The position numbers were made by a program, and so were the translations under genes. This document shows positions 26,562-36,574 of a DNA stretch of 64,000 nucleotides, in pieces (position 1 is the stretch's first letter; each line of letters begins with the position of its first letter). Under the pieces are notes generated by a model. That model was not told where the DNA came from. It saw only the letters and a list, made by a program, of their open reading frames with translations, and made no database searches. Source of the stretch: Promicromonospora sp. MEB111 (GTDB taxonomy: Bacteria > Actinomycetota > Actinomycetes > Actinomycetales > Cellulomonadaceae); contig NZ_JARVSD010000004.1 of NCBI RefSeq assembly GCF_030209445.1, forward strand, positions 186,001 to 250,000, written 5' to 3'.

Positions 26562-27434
26562 ATGACCAGGGAGACCCAGCTGAGCGAGTACCTGCGGGCG
26601 CGCCGCGAGCTGGTGCGGCCCGCCGACGTCGGGCTGCCGGACGGCGGCGTGCGGCGCGTGGCGGGCCTGCGCCGCGAGGAGGTCGCGCTGCTCGCGGGCA
26701 TCAGCGCCGACTACTACCTGCGGCTGGAGCAGGGCCGCGACCGCAACCCGTCGGCGCAGGTGCTGGAGTCGCTGGCCCGCGTGCTGCTCCTGGACGAGCC
26801 GGCCACGCGGCACCTGCTCGACCTGGCGGCGCCCGCGCCGCGGAGGCGGCGCCGTCGGCCGCGCCGCGAGGTGGTGCCCGCCGGGACGCTGCGGCTCCTG
26901 GACCGGGTGGGCATCCCGGGGTACGTCGAGGGGCGTTACTTCGACGTGCTCGCGGTGAACGAGCTGGCGCAGGCGCTCTCTCCGACCCTGCGGGTGGGGC
27001 ACAACCGGCTCCGGGACCTGTTCCTCGACCCCGCCGAGCAGGCGATGCACCCGGACTGGCCCGACGTGGCGCCGAAGATCGTCGCCCGGTTCCGCGAGGC
27101 GATCGGCACGGACACCGACGACGAGCGGGTCGAACGGCTCGTGGGGGAGCTCTCGCTCGCCTCGGAGCGGTTCCGCACCCTGTGGGCGCGCCACGACGTG
27201 AACCTCGGGACGCCGCACGAGACCCGCATGCTGCACCCGCAGGTCGGCGAGCTGGAGCTCGACATGGAGAAGCTCGCCATCATGGGCACCGACCGGCAGA
27301 TGGTCGTGCTGCTGCACGCCGCCCCGGACTCGCCGAGCGGGGAGCGGCTGGCGCTGCTCGCGTCGCTGGCCGCGTCGTCCGGGGAGGCGGTCGTACCTGA
27401 CGACGCCGCGGCAGCGCGCGCCGAGACGACGTAG
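26562..27434 (+). CDS. XRE-family transcriptional regulator with MmyB-like ligand domain
   Basis: This 290-residue regulator has an N-terminal helix-turn-helix (residues 5-70) with RREEVALLAGISADYYLRLEQ. It is followed by an MmyB-like PAS-related domain (about 95-270) with YFDVLAVNELAQAL and LHPQVGELELDMEKL. This family is common in Actinobacteria, typically next to the oxidoreductase it controls. Here that is the divergent aldo/keto reductase. The start is the first ATG, 7 bases after a -10-like TACCGT. The bound ligand is unknown. Confidence 0.9.
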   Translation: MTRETQLSEYLRARRELVRPADVGLPDGGVRRVAGLRREEVALLAGISADYYLRLEQGRDRNPSAQVLESLARVLLLDEPATRHLLDLAAPAPRRRRRRPRREVVPAGTLRLLDRVGIPGYVEGRYFDVLAVNELAQALSPTLRVGHNRLRDLFLDPAEQAMHPDWPDVAPKIVARFREAIGTDTDDERVERLVGELSLASERFRTLWARHDVNLGTPHETRMLHPQVGELELDMEKLAIMGTDRQMVVLLHAAPDSPSGERLALLASLAASSGEAVVPDDAAAARAETT

Positions 27435-27470
27435 GGAATCGCCGGAGAACAGTGTGCCAAGCGCGCGGGC

Positions 27471-27479
27471 TGTGGATAA
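27471..27479 (-). promoter_or_regulatory. Consensus DnaA box (TTATCCACA)
   Basis: TGTGGATAA on the plus strand is the exact complement of the consensus DnaA box TTATCCACA. A single copy lies 49 bases upstream of the RecQ-like helicase start. A 9-mer with six A/T is rare by chance in such GC-rich DNA, but one box alone proves nothing. Confidence 0.45.
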
Positions 27480-27506
27480 CCGGCTCGCGGTGTCGGTGGC
27501 TGCTCC

Positions 27507-27512
27507 TAGGAT
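27507..27512 (+). promoter_or_regulatory. -10 box for leaderless RecQ-like gene
   Basis: TAGGAT ends 7 bases before GTG 27520. This supports 27520 over the earlier in-frame ATG at 27454 and the later ATG at 27556. Confidence 0.55.
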
Positions 27513-27519
27513 CGATGAC

Positions 27520-30039
<2,520 letters not shown>

Positions 30040-30050
30040 CGGACGTCGTC

Positions 30051-30092
30051 CCTCCGGGGCGGGTGGCGGCAGCCGTTCCTCCGGGGCGGGTG
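30051..30092. repeat. Two direct 15-bp repeats after the helicase gene
   Basis: CCTCCGGGGCGGGTG occurs at 30051-30065 and 30078-30092. The second copy can pair with CCACCCGCCC just downstream. This is perhaps a terminator remnant or simple repeat expansion. Confidence 0.4.
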
Positions 30093-30148
30093 ACCATCAC
30101 CACCCGCCCGGTGGGCGGACGGGTGCCGGGTCCGCGCCGCGCGGTTCG

Positions 30149-30154
30149 TAGACT
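30149..30154 (+). promoter_or_regulatory. -10 box for leaderless his operon
   Basis: TAGACT ends 6 bases before the GTG at 30161. The same hexamer and 6-base spacing precede hisD, so the separated his genes still share promoter design. Confidence 0.6.
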
Positions 30155-30160
30155 GGTGCG

Positions 30161-31357
30161 GTGATGACCAACACCGTCGACCAGCAGGGCGCGGGGGGCA
30201 GCGCCACGGCGTCCTCGGTGCGGCTGCCGCTGCGCCCCGAGCTGGCGGACGAGGAGCCGTACGGCGCGCCGCAGCTCGACGTCCCGGTGCTGCTGAACGT
30301 CAACGAGAACCCGTACCCGCCCAGCGAGGACGTGGTCGCGACCATCGCCGAGGACGTGGCTCGCGCCGCCCGCGGCATGAACCGCTACCCGGACCGGGAC
30401 GCCACGGCCCTGCGCCAGGACCTGGCGGACTACCTCACCCTGGAGACGGGGGTGCGCCTCGACCACTGCGACGTCTGGGCGGCGAACGGGTCCAACGAGG
30501 TCATGCTGCACGTACTGCAGGCCTTCGGCGGCCCGGGCCGCACCGCGCTGTCGTTCGCGCCCACGTACTCGATGTACCCGGAGTACGCGCGGGACACGCA
30601 CACCACCTGGGTGGTCGGCCGCCGCGAGGACGACTTCACGCTCGACCCGGCGCACGCCGCCGCGACGATCCGCGAGGTTCGCCCCTCGGTGATCCTGCTG
30701 GCCAGCCCGAACAACCCGACCGGCACGGCGCTGCCCACGGCCACCATCGAGGCGGTCTGCGAGGCGGCGCTCGGCGTCGACCTGGACGGCGCCCGCCCGG
30801 TCGTCGTGGTCGACGAGGCGTACGCGGAGTTCCGGCGCCCCGGCACGCCGTCGGCGGTCGCGCTGCTGGAGCGGTACCCGAACCTGGCCGTCTCGCGCAC
30901 GATGTCCAAGGCGTTCGCCGCAGCCGGTGCGCGGCTCGGCTACCTGGTCGCGTCGCCCGACTTCGTGAACGCCCTGCGGATCGTGCGCCTCCCGTACCAC
31001 CTGAGCGCCATCACGCAGGCCGCGGCAGGGGCCGCGCTGCGCCACCGCGAGTCGCTGATGGCGCAGGTCGCCACGCTGCGCGCCGAGCGGGACGCCACGG
31101 TCGCCTGGCTGCGCGAGCAGCGGCTCCCCGACGGCCTCCCGTTCGACGTCGCGGACACCGACGCCAACTTCGTGCTGTTCGGTACGTTCGGCGACCGGCA
31201 CGCCGTGTGGCAGGGTCTGCTGGACCGCGGGGTCCTGATCCGCGAGACCGGCCCGGACGGCTGGCTGCGGGTGTCGATCGGCACGTCCGCCGAGATGGCC
31301 GCGTTCCGCGCGGCGCTCACCGAGGTACTGCGGGAGCAGGGGGAGGAACAGGCATGA
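30161..31357 (+). CDS. hisC: Histidinol-phosphate aminotransferase HisC
   Basis: HisC is a PLP enzyme of fold type I that converts imidazole-acetol phosphate and glutamate to histidinol phosphate. The 398-residue protein shows the N-terminal [12 protein letters not shown], the ASPNNPTGT loop, VVDEAYAEF and the PLP lysine in [12 protein letters not shown], with the [10 protein letters not shown] region after it. The start may be GTG 30161, favoured by the -10 box 6 bases upstream, or ATG 30164. It heads a tightly packed operon with hisB, an unknown gene, hisH, priA and sseB. Confidence 0.96.
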   Translation: MMTNTVDQQGAGGSATASSVRLPLRPELADEEPYGAPQLDVPVLLNVNENPYPPSEDVVATIAEDVARAARGMNRYPDRDATALRQDLADYLTLETGVRLDHCDVWAANGSNEVMLHVLQAFGGPGRTALSFAPTYSMYPEYARDTHTTWVVGRREDDFTLDPAHAAATIREVRPSVILLASPNNPTGTALPTATIEAVCEAALGVDLDGARPVVVVDEAYAEFRRPGTPSAVALLERYPNLAVSRTMSKAFAAAGARLGYLVASPDFVNALRIVRLPYHLSAITQAAAGAALRHRESLMAQVATLRAERDATVAWLREQRLPDGLPFDVADTDANFVLFGTFGDRHAVWQGLLDRGVLIRETGPDGWLRVSIGTSAEMAAFRAALTEVLREQGEEQA

Positions 31358-31953
31358 GCAGGACAGCCCGCGTGGAACGCGCCACGTCCGAGTCGAAGGT
31401 GCTGGTCGAGCTCGACCTCGACGGCACCGGGCGCACCGAGATCAGCACGAGCGTGCCGTTCTACGACCACATGCTCACGGCGCTCGGCAAGCACTCGCTG
31501 ATCGACCTCACCGTGCAGGCGACCGGCGACACCCACATCGACGCCCACCACACGGTCGAGGACGTCGCGATCAGCATCGGCGAGGCGCTGCGCCTGGCCC
31601 TCGGCGACAAGGCCGGCATCTCCCGGTTCGGCGACGCGCTCGTGCCGCTCGACGAGGCGCTCGCCCAGGCGGTCGTGGACGTGTCGGGCCGGCCGTACCT
31701 GGTCCACGAGGGCGAGCCCGCGGGCCAGGAGTACCACCTCATCGGCGGTCACTTCACGGGGTCGCTGACGCGGCACGTGCTGGAGTCCATCGCGCACCAC
31801 GCGGGCATCTGCCTGCACGTGCGGGTGCTGTCCGGACGCGACCCCCACCACATCGTCGAAGCTCAGTTCAAGGCGCTGGCGCGTGCGCTGCGCGCCGCCG
31901 TCGCCGTCGACCCGCGGGTCGACGGCATCCCGTCCACGAAGGGTGCGCTCTAG
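31354..31953 (+). CDS. hisB: Imidazoleglycerol-phosphate dehydratase HisB
   Basis: HisB is the manganese-dependent dehydratase that makes imidazole-acetol phosphate. The duplicated His-rich metal motifs [11 protein letters not shown] and [11 protein letters not shown] are both present, along with [13 protein letters not shown]. The 199-residue protein is the monofunctional form without a phosphatase domain. It has a good GGGAGG ribosome site and overlaps hisC by four bases (ATGA). Confidence 0.97.
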   Translation: MSRTARVERATSESKVLVELDLDGTGRTEISTSVPFYDHMLTALGKHSLIDLTVQATGDTHIDAHHTVEDVAISIGEALRLALGDKAGISRFGDALVPLDEALAQAVVDVSGRPYLVHEGEPAGQEYHLIGGHFTGSLTRHVLESIAHHAGICLHVRVLSGRDPHHIVEAQFKALARALRAAVAVDPRVDGIPSTKGAL

Positions 31954-31958
31954 CAGCC

Positions 31959-32561
31959 ATGTCCGACAGCCCCAGGCCCGCGAACGACGGGTCCGACAGC
32001 ACCACGCCGGCCGGCGACGACCTGCCCGACTTCGACCTCGAGAACCTCGAGATCCCCGACGACCTGTCCTCCCTGACCGGCACCGGCGAGCCCGAGTTCG
32101 CCGCGATCATCACCCAGATCGCCGGCGCCGAGCCGCTGGCGGCGGCCAGCTCCCTGGCCCAGCTCGACCTGGACGCGGTGCCGACCCCGGTCGGCGCGGT
32201 CGGCGTCCTGCGCGACCGGTCGGGCGACGCGCCCGAGCGGGCCGCCGCGGCGATCTCCCAGCTCGTGCGGGGCGTCCCGCTCGTCCTGGTCACGCGCACC
32301 GGCGAGCAGATGACGGCCGTGCGGTTCGCCGACGGCGTCCGCGGCGACGAGCTCGCGCCGGGCCTCGTGCTGGGCGGCGCGCCCGAGAACGTCGTCGACC
32401 TGCTGACCGGCGCCACGGCGGTGGCCGACGTCGACGGCGTGGTCGGCTCGGACTCGATCAGCAAGTTCAAGGCGATGCGGATGCTGACCTCCGCCGCGCG
32501 CAAGGCCCGCAAGAGCATGGGCAAGGGCGAGACAGGCCCGGACAGCAAGGACGGGGTCTGA
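31959..32561 (+). CDS. Conserved his-operon protein of unknown function
   Basis: This 200-residue cytoplasmic protein is encoded 5 bases after hisB and 2 bases before hisH. It has an acidic disordered N-terminus (residues 1-45), a central alpha/beta region and a basic C-terminus with KARKSMGKG. No catalytic motif is recognised. A similar small gene between hisB and hisH is a recurring feature of actinobacterial his operons, so a link to histidine synthesis or its control is possible but not shown. Confidence 0.8.
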   Translation: MSDSPRPANDGSDSTTPAGDDLPDFDLENLEIPDDLSSLTGTGEPEFAAIITQIAGAEPLAAASSLAQLDLDAVPTPVGAVGVLRDRSGDAPERAAAAISQLVRGVPLVLVTRTGEQMTAVRFADGVRGDELAPGLVLGGAPENVVDLLTGATAVADVDGVVGSDSISKFKAMRMLTSAARKARKSMGKGETGPDSKDGV

Positions 32562-32563
32562 CC

Positions 32564-33208
32564 GTGGGCGCGCGCGTCGTCGTCCTCGACTACGGCTTCG
32601 GCAACGTCCGGTCCGCCGTCCGGGCCCTGGAGCGGGTGGGCGCCGACGTGACGCTCACCGCCGACCGGGCCCTCGCGCAGGACGCGGACGGCCTGGTCGT
32701 GCCCGGCGTCGGCGCGTTCGCCGCGTGCATGGCCGGCCTCACGGCGGTGCGCGGCCACGAGGTCGTGGGCCGGCGGCTGGCCGGCAACCGCCCCGTCCTG
32801 GGCATCTGCGTGGGCATGCAGGTCATGTTCGACGCCGGGGTGGAGCACGGCGAGCGCACCGACGGCATCGGCGAGTGGCCCGGCGTCGTCGAGCGGCTGC
32901 ACGCCGACGTGGTGCCCCACATGGGCTGGTCGCCGGTCGAGGCGCCGGGGGGCTCGGCCCTCTTCGCCGGGATCGCCGACGAGCGCTTCTACTTCGTGCA
33001 CTCGTACGCCGCCCAGACGTTCACCAAGGGTCACGACGAGAACGCGGTGGGCGTCTTCTCGCCGCCGAAGGTCACCTGGGCGGACCACGGCGGCCGGTTC
33101 GTCGCGGCGGTCGAGGACGGCCCGCTCGCGGCGACCCAGTTCCACCCCGAGAAGTCCGGCGACGCGGGAGCCCAGCTCCTGGAGAACTGGCTCACCACCC
33201 TCGCTTGA
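32564..33208 (+). CDS. hisH: Imidazole glycerol phosphate synthase glutaminase subunit HisH
   Basis: HisH is the glutamine amidotransferase subunit that feeds ammonia to HisF. The class I triad is visible: Cys82 in LGICVGMQ, with His and Glu in QFHPEKSG. The protein has 214 residues and starts at GTG 32564, two bases after the previous stop. hisF is not in this window. A long palindrome follows the stop and separates it from priA. Confidence 0.96.
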   Translation: MGARVVVLDYGFGNVRSAVRALERVGADVTLTADRALAQDADGLVVPGVGAFAACMAGLTAVRGHEVVGRRLAGNRPVLGICVGMQVMFDAGVEHGERTDGIGEWPGVVERLHADVVPHMGWSPVEAPGGSALFAGIADERFYFVHSYAAQTFTKGHDENAVGVFSPPKVTWADHGGRFVAAVEDGPLAATQFHPEKSGDAGAQLLENWLTTLA

Positions 33209-33210
33209 CC

Positions 33211-33271
33211 GTTGAGTGCTGGATCTTCGCCCTCTAGGGCGTCCCGGAAGGGCGAATGTCCAGCACTCGAC
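33211..33271. repeat. 23-bp near-perfect palindrome inside the his operon (family B)
   Basis: Arms at 33211-33233 and 33249-33271 pair at 20 of 23 positions around a 15-base centre. The element begins 3 bases after the hisH stop and ends 29 bases before priA. It may attenuate or process the mRNA between hisH and priA. Its sequence is unrelated to the family at 16905 and 53524. Confidence 0.7.
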
Positions 33272-33299
33272 GCAGACAGAAACTCAGACTTGGAGAGAC

Positions 33300-34037
33300 A
33301 TGACCGACCGACTCGTGCTGCTGCCCGCCGTCGACGTGGCCGACGGCCAGGCCGTCCGCCTCGTCCAGGGGGAGGCCGGCTCGGAGACCTCGTACGGGGA
33401 CCCGCTGACCGCCGCCCTGGACTGGCAGTCCGGCGGCGCCGAGTGGGTGCACCTCGTGGACCTCGACGCGGCCTTCGGGCGTGGGTCCAACGCCGAGCTG
33501 CTCGCGCGCGTGGTCGGTGAGCTGGACGTGCAGGTCGAGCTGTCGGGCGGCATCCGCGACGACGAGTCGCTGGAGCGCGCCCTGGCCACCGGCGCCCGCC
33601 GCGTCAACCTCGGCACCGCCGCCCTGGAGGACCCGGCCTGGACGGCCAAGGTCATCGCCGAGCACGGCGACCGCGTCGCCGTCGGCCTCGACGTGCGGGG
33701 CACCACGCTCGCCGCGCGCGGCTGGACCAAGGAGGGCGGCGACCTCTGGGAGGTCCTCGGCCGCCTCGACGAGGCCGGCTGCGCGCGCTACGTGGTCACC
33801 GACGTGACCAAGGACGGCACGCTGCGCGGCCCCAACGTCGACCTGCTGTCCGACGTCGCCGCGCGCACCTCCGCGCACGTCGTCGCCTCGGGCGGCATCT
33901 CCTCGCTCGACGACCTGCGGGCGCTGCGCGCCCTGGGCACCATCGAGGGCGCCGTGGTCGGCAAGGCCCTGTACGCGGGCGCCTTCACGCTCCCCGAGGC
34001 GCTCGACGTCGCCGGGCGGCCGGGAGCCGCCGAGTGA
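33300..34037 (+). CDS. priA: Phosphoribosyl isomerase A (HisA/TrpF, PriA)
   Basis: This 245-residue TIM-barrel isomerase acts in histidine synthesis. In many Actinobacteria without a separate trpF the same protein also serves tryptophan synthesis. The catalytic aspartates are in [10 protein letters not shown] near the N-terminus and in [11 protein letters not shown]. The phosphate loops [10 protein letters not shown] and [10 protein letters not shown] are intact. The ATG at 33300 follows TTGGAGAGAC. Whether it is truly bifunctional depends on the absence of trpF elsewhere, which the window cannot show. Confidence 0.94.
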   Translation: MTDRLVLLPAVDVADGQAVRLVQGEAGSETSYGDPLTAALDWQSGGAEWVHLVDLDAAFGRGSNAELLARVVGELDVQVELSGGIRDDESLERALATGARRVNLGTAALEDPAWTAKVIAEHGDRVAVGLDVRGTTLAARGWTKEGGDLWEVLGRLDEAGCARYVVTDVTKDGTLRGPNVDLLSDVAARTSAHVVASGGISSLDDLRALRALGTIEGAVVGKALYAGAFTLPEALDVAGRPGAAE

Positions 34038-34762
34038 AGTCCATCCAGCCGTCCAGCCAGTTCGCGGGCGACGACGGCTCGGCCGACGCCGAGCTGACCC
34101 GCCTGCTGGAGGGCCACTCGACCGGGACGGTCCCGCTGCGCGACGTCGTCGCCCGGCTGGCCGAGACCCGCGTGCTCGTGCCGGTGCTGGCCGAGGCCGG
34201 CGCCGTCGAGCAGAACCCGGACGGGCTGACCGTCGACAAGGAGGCGTCCTCCGGCGTCGTCGCCCTGGAGGCCCCGGACGGCCGCCGGGCCCTGCCGGTG
34301 TTCACCTCCGTGGCGACCATGCAGGCGTGGCGTGCCGACGCCCGGCCGGTCCCGGTCGAGGCGACCCGCGCCGCCCTGTCGGCGGTGAACGAGAACTGGG
34401 CGCTGGTCGTCGTGGACCCCGCCGGGCCCGCGACGGCGCTGGTCCCGCGCCCGGCCGTGTGGGCGCTGGCACAGGGGCAGCCCTGGCGGCCGGCCCTGGT
34501 GCCGCACGAGGACGGGCTCGCCGTCGACCCCGAGGTCGCGGCCGAGGTGGTGGTCGCCGCTGCCCCCGTGCAGCACGTGGTGCGGGTGCACGCCGAGCCC
34601 GGCCGCAAGGCCGAGGTCGCGGTGGTGCTCGCCCTGGACCCGGGCCTGGACCGGGCCGGGCTGGACGCGGTGCTGGGACAGGTCAACGCCCGCCTGGCGG
34701 CGTCCGAGGTGATCTCCGCGCGCGTGGACTCCCTGGAGCTCCGCATCGGCGCGGCCCGCTGA
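34034..34762 (+). CDS. SseB-family protein
   Basis: This 242-residue protein has an SseB N-terminal domain: [27 protein letters not shown] early and [13 protein letters not shown] in the middle. An Ala/Val-rich C-terminal half follows. The family is named from an enteric secretion gene, but the actinobacterial members are cytoplasmic and of unknown function. It overlaps priA by four bases (GTGA) and is the last gene of the his operon. It is tail-to-tail with the lipoprotein protease gene, 9 bases away. Confidence 0.85.
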   Translation: MKSIQPSSQFAGDDGSADAELTRLLEGHSTGTVPLRDVVARLAETRVLVPVLAEAGAVEQNPDGLTVDKEASSGVVALEAPDGRRALPVFTSVATMQAWRADARPVPVEATRAALSAVNENWALVVVDPAGPATALVPRPAVWALAQGQPWRPALVPHEDGLAVDPEVAAEVVVAAAPVQHVVRVHAEPGRKAEVAVVLALDPGLDRAGLDAVLGQVNARLAASEVISARVDSLELRIGAAR

Positions 34763-34771
34763 GCCCTCCGC

Positions 34772-35509
34772 TCAGCAGCCCTTGGCCGGCGTGAACGCCG
34801 TGTCGTCGGCCAGCATGTCCTGGAGCGTCGACAGCGGCACCAGCAGGCTGTTGTCGTCCGCCGTCTTGGCGTAGACGACGCCGATCACCCGGCCCTGGTC
34901 GTCCAGCGCGGCCGACCCGGACGACCCGGGCTCGACGGGGGCGTCCGTGAGGAGCACCTCGCCCAGGTTGGCGTTCAGCGGGTCCCGGGTGGTGCCCATG
35001 ACCTCGCCCTCCGTGACGGTGAGCTCGCCGCCCGCGGGGTAGCCCACCACGGTGACGGGGTCGCCGCGCTCCGGGTCGGCCTGAGCGAGCTCCGGGTGCG
35101 ACGGCAGCGGGTCGGTCGTGCGGACCACCGCGAGGTCCGCGAGGCCGGCGGTCGAGGTGGCCCCGACGGTGATGTCGTGCCCGTCGTAGGTGCTGACCTC
35201 GAGGTCCTTCGAGTCCGCGACCACGTGCTTGTTGGTGATCAGCGTGTGCTCGTCGATCGCGAAGCCCGAACCGGTCGACAGCTCCTCGCAGCCCACGTTG
35301 CGGATGCGGACGGCCATCCGCTCGACGGCGTCGAACCCGTCCGGGCTCAGCGCGTCGCCGCCGGCCGCGGGGGACAGGTCCACCGGCGTGGACGGCACGA
35401 TGTCGCCGGGCACCGGGTCCGGCAGGGGCGGCAGCACCCCGCAGCCGCCCAGCGTCCCGGTCAGGACGAGGCCCGCGAGGACGGCGCGCGAACGGGCGCT
35501 CCACCTCAC
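34772..35509 (-). CDS. Lipoprotein trypsin-like serine protease (S1C/HtrA-like)
   Basis: This 245-residue extracytoplasmic protease is anchored as a lipoprotein: the signal peptide ends with the lipobox LGGC near residue 22. The catalytic triad is His in ITNKHVVAD, Asp in LADLAVVR and Ser in EPGSSGSAAL. There is no PDZ domain, unlike full HtrA. The start is GTG 35509, overlapping the stop of the upstream coiled-coil gene, so the two are co-translated. A role in envelope quality control or signal cleavage is plausible from the family but not shown. Confidence 0.88.
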   Translation of the reverse strand: MRWSARSRAVLAGLVLTGTLGGCGVLPPLPDPVPGDIVPSTPVDLSPAAGGDALSPDGFDAVERMAVRIRNVGCEELSTGSGFAIDEHTLITNKHVVADSKDLEVSTYDGHDITVGATSTAGLADLAVVRTTDPLPSHPELAQADPERGDPVTVVGYPAGGELTVTEGEVMGTTRDPLNANLGEVLLTDAPVEPGSSGSAALDDQGRVIGVVYAKTADDNSLLVPLSTLQDMLADDTAFTPAKGC

Positions 35510-36057
35510 TGGCGCAGCTCCCGCTGCAGGGCCTCGTTGGCGTCCTCCGCGTCGGCGCACAGCGCGTTGACCTCCCGCTCGTAGCGGGCCAGGTCCGCGG
35601 GCTCGTACTGGTCGGCCTCCTTGAGGTAGCCGACGAGCTGCTCCTGGCCCGACACACACTGCCCCAGCGCCGAGGCCACCGTGGCGGCGGCTGCGCTGAC
35701 CTGCGTCTGGTAGTCGAGGTACTGCTGCGAGGCGACGTTCTCGTCACCGAGCTGCGCCTTCTCGTTCGCGAGGTCCGTGATGCGCGACGTCGCGGTCGAG
35801 AGCTGGTCCCGGGCGGCCTTCAGCTCGGCGTTCGCGCCGTCGAGCTGCAGCCGCAGCGAGGCGACCTCGTCGGCGTAGCCGTGCGCCTTGGTCTCCCACT
35901 CGGTGGCCGTGCGCTGCCAGCGGACGGTCGTGAGCCACAGGTAGGCGCCGACGGCGATCGTCGCCACCAGCACGATGGCGAGCACACGAGAACCACCCCG
36001 ACGGCGCCGGGGCGCCCGCTCCGGTTCAGGCGCCGCCACGACGGGAGCCTCGGTCAT
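35506..36057 (-). CDS. Single-pass membrane protein with extracellular coiled coil
   Basis: This 183-residue protein is of unknown function. A basic cytoplasmic segment (RAPRRRRGGSR) precedes one membrane span (residues 27-45). About 75 residues of heptad-like coiled coil follow (LRLQLDGANAELKAARDQL), then a C-terminal region with two cysteines. It overlaps the protease gene by four bases and the DUF1844 gene by one. The three therefore form one translationally linked unit, and the coiled coil may present substrates to, or regulate, the lipoprotein protease. Confidence 0.8.
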   Translation of the reverse strand: MTEAPVVAAPEPERAPRRRRGGSRVLAIVLVATIAVGAYLWLTTVRWQRTATEWETKAHGYADEVASLRLQLDGANAELKAARDQLSTATSRITDLANEKAQLGDENVASQQYLDYQTQVSAAAATVASALGQCVSGQEQLVGYLKEADQYEPADLARYEREVNALCADAEDANEALQRELRQ

Positions 36058-36434
36058 CAGACGACGGAACCCGTGTACTTCTCGCCCGGCCCCTCGCCCG
36101 GCGCGTCGGGGATCACCGACGCCTCCCGGAACGCGAGCTGGAGGCTGCGCAGGCCGTCGCGCAGCGAGCGGGCGTGCTGGTTGCCGATGTCGGGAGCGCT
36201 CGCGACCACCAGCGCGGCCAGCGCCGTGATCAGCTTGCGCGCCTCGTCCAGGTCCTTGAGCTCCTCGGCGTCGTCTCCCTCGGCCAGGCCGCACTTGACC
36301 GCCGCGGCGCTCATCAGGTGGACGGCGGCCGTCGTGATGACCTCGACCGCGGCGACCTCCGCGATGTCCCGCGTGGCCTGGTCAGGGCCCACCGGGGCCT
36401 CGATGCCGGTGGGTGTCTCGTCGCTCGTGCTCAT
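36057..36434 (-). CDS. DUF1844 domain protein
   Basis: This 125-residue protein has the DUF1844 signature EVITTAAVHLMSAAAVKCGL, followed by DLDEARKLITALAALV. Function is unknown. In many Actinobacteria this gene stands next to infC-rpmI-rplT; here the next gene is a mannosidase instead. The ATG at 36434 is chosen because AAAGG lies 9 bases upstream, while the ATG at 36443 touches that site. It is the first gene of the three-gene minus-strand unit. Confidence 0.87.
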   Translation of the reverse strand: MSTSDETPTGIEAPVGPDQATRDIAEVAAVEVITTAAVHLMSAAAVKCGLAEGDDAEELKDLDEARKLITALAALVVASAPDIGNQHARSLRDGLRSLQLAFREASVIPDAPGEGPGEKYTGSVV

Positions 36435-36574
36435 GGGCACCATCCTTTCATCCCCCCGGGGGTGCGGACGCCCACCGGGCGCCCTCCCGACGCCTGCCGA
36501 ACGTCCTCCGAACGACGGCGCGAGTCTGGGTTAGCCTGCGTGCGTTCAACGGTGAAACAGGGGAGGCCCTTTCG

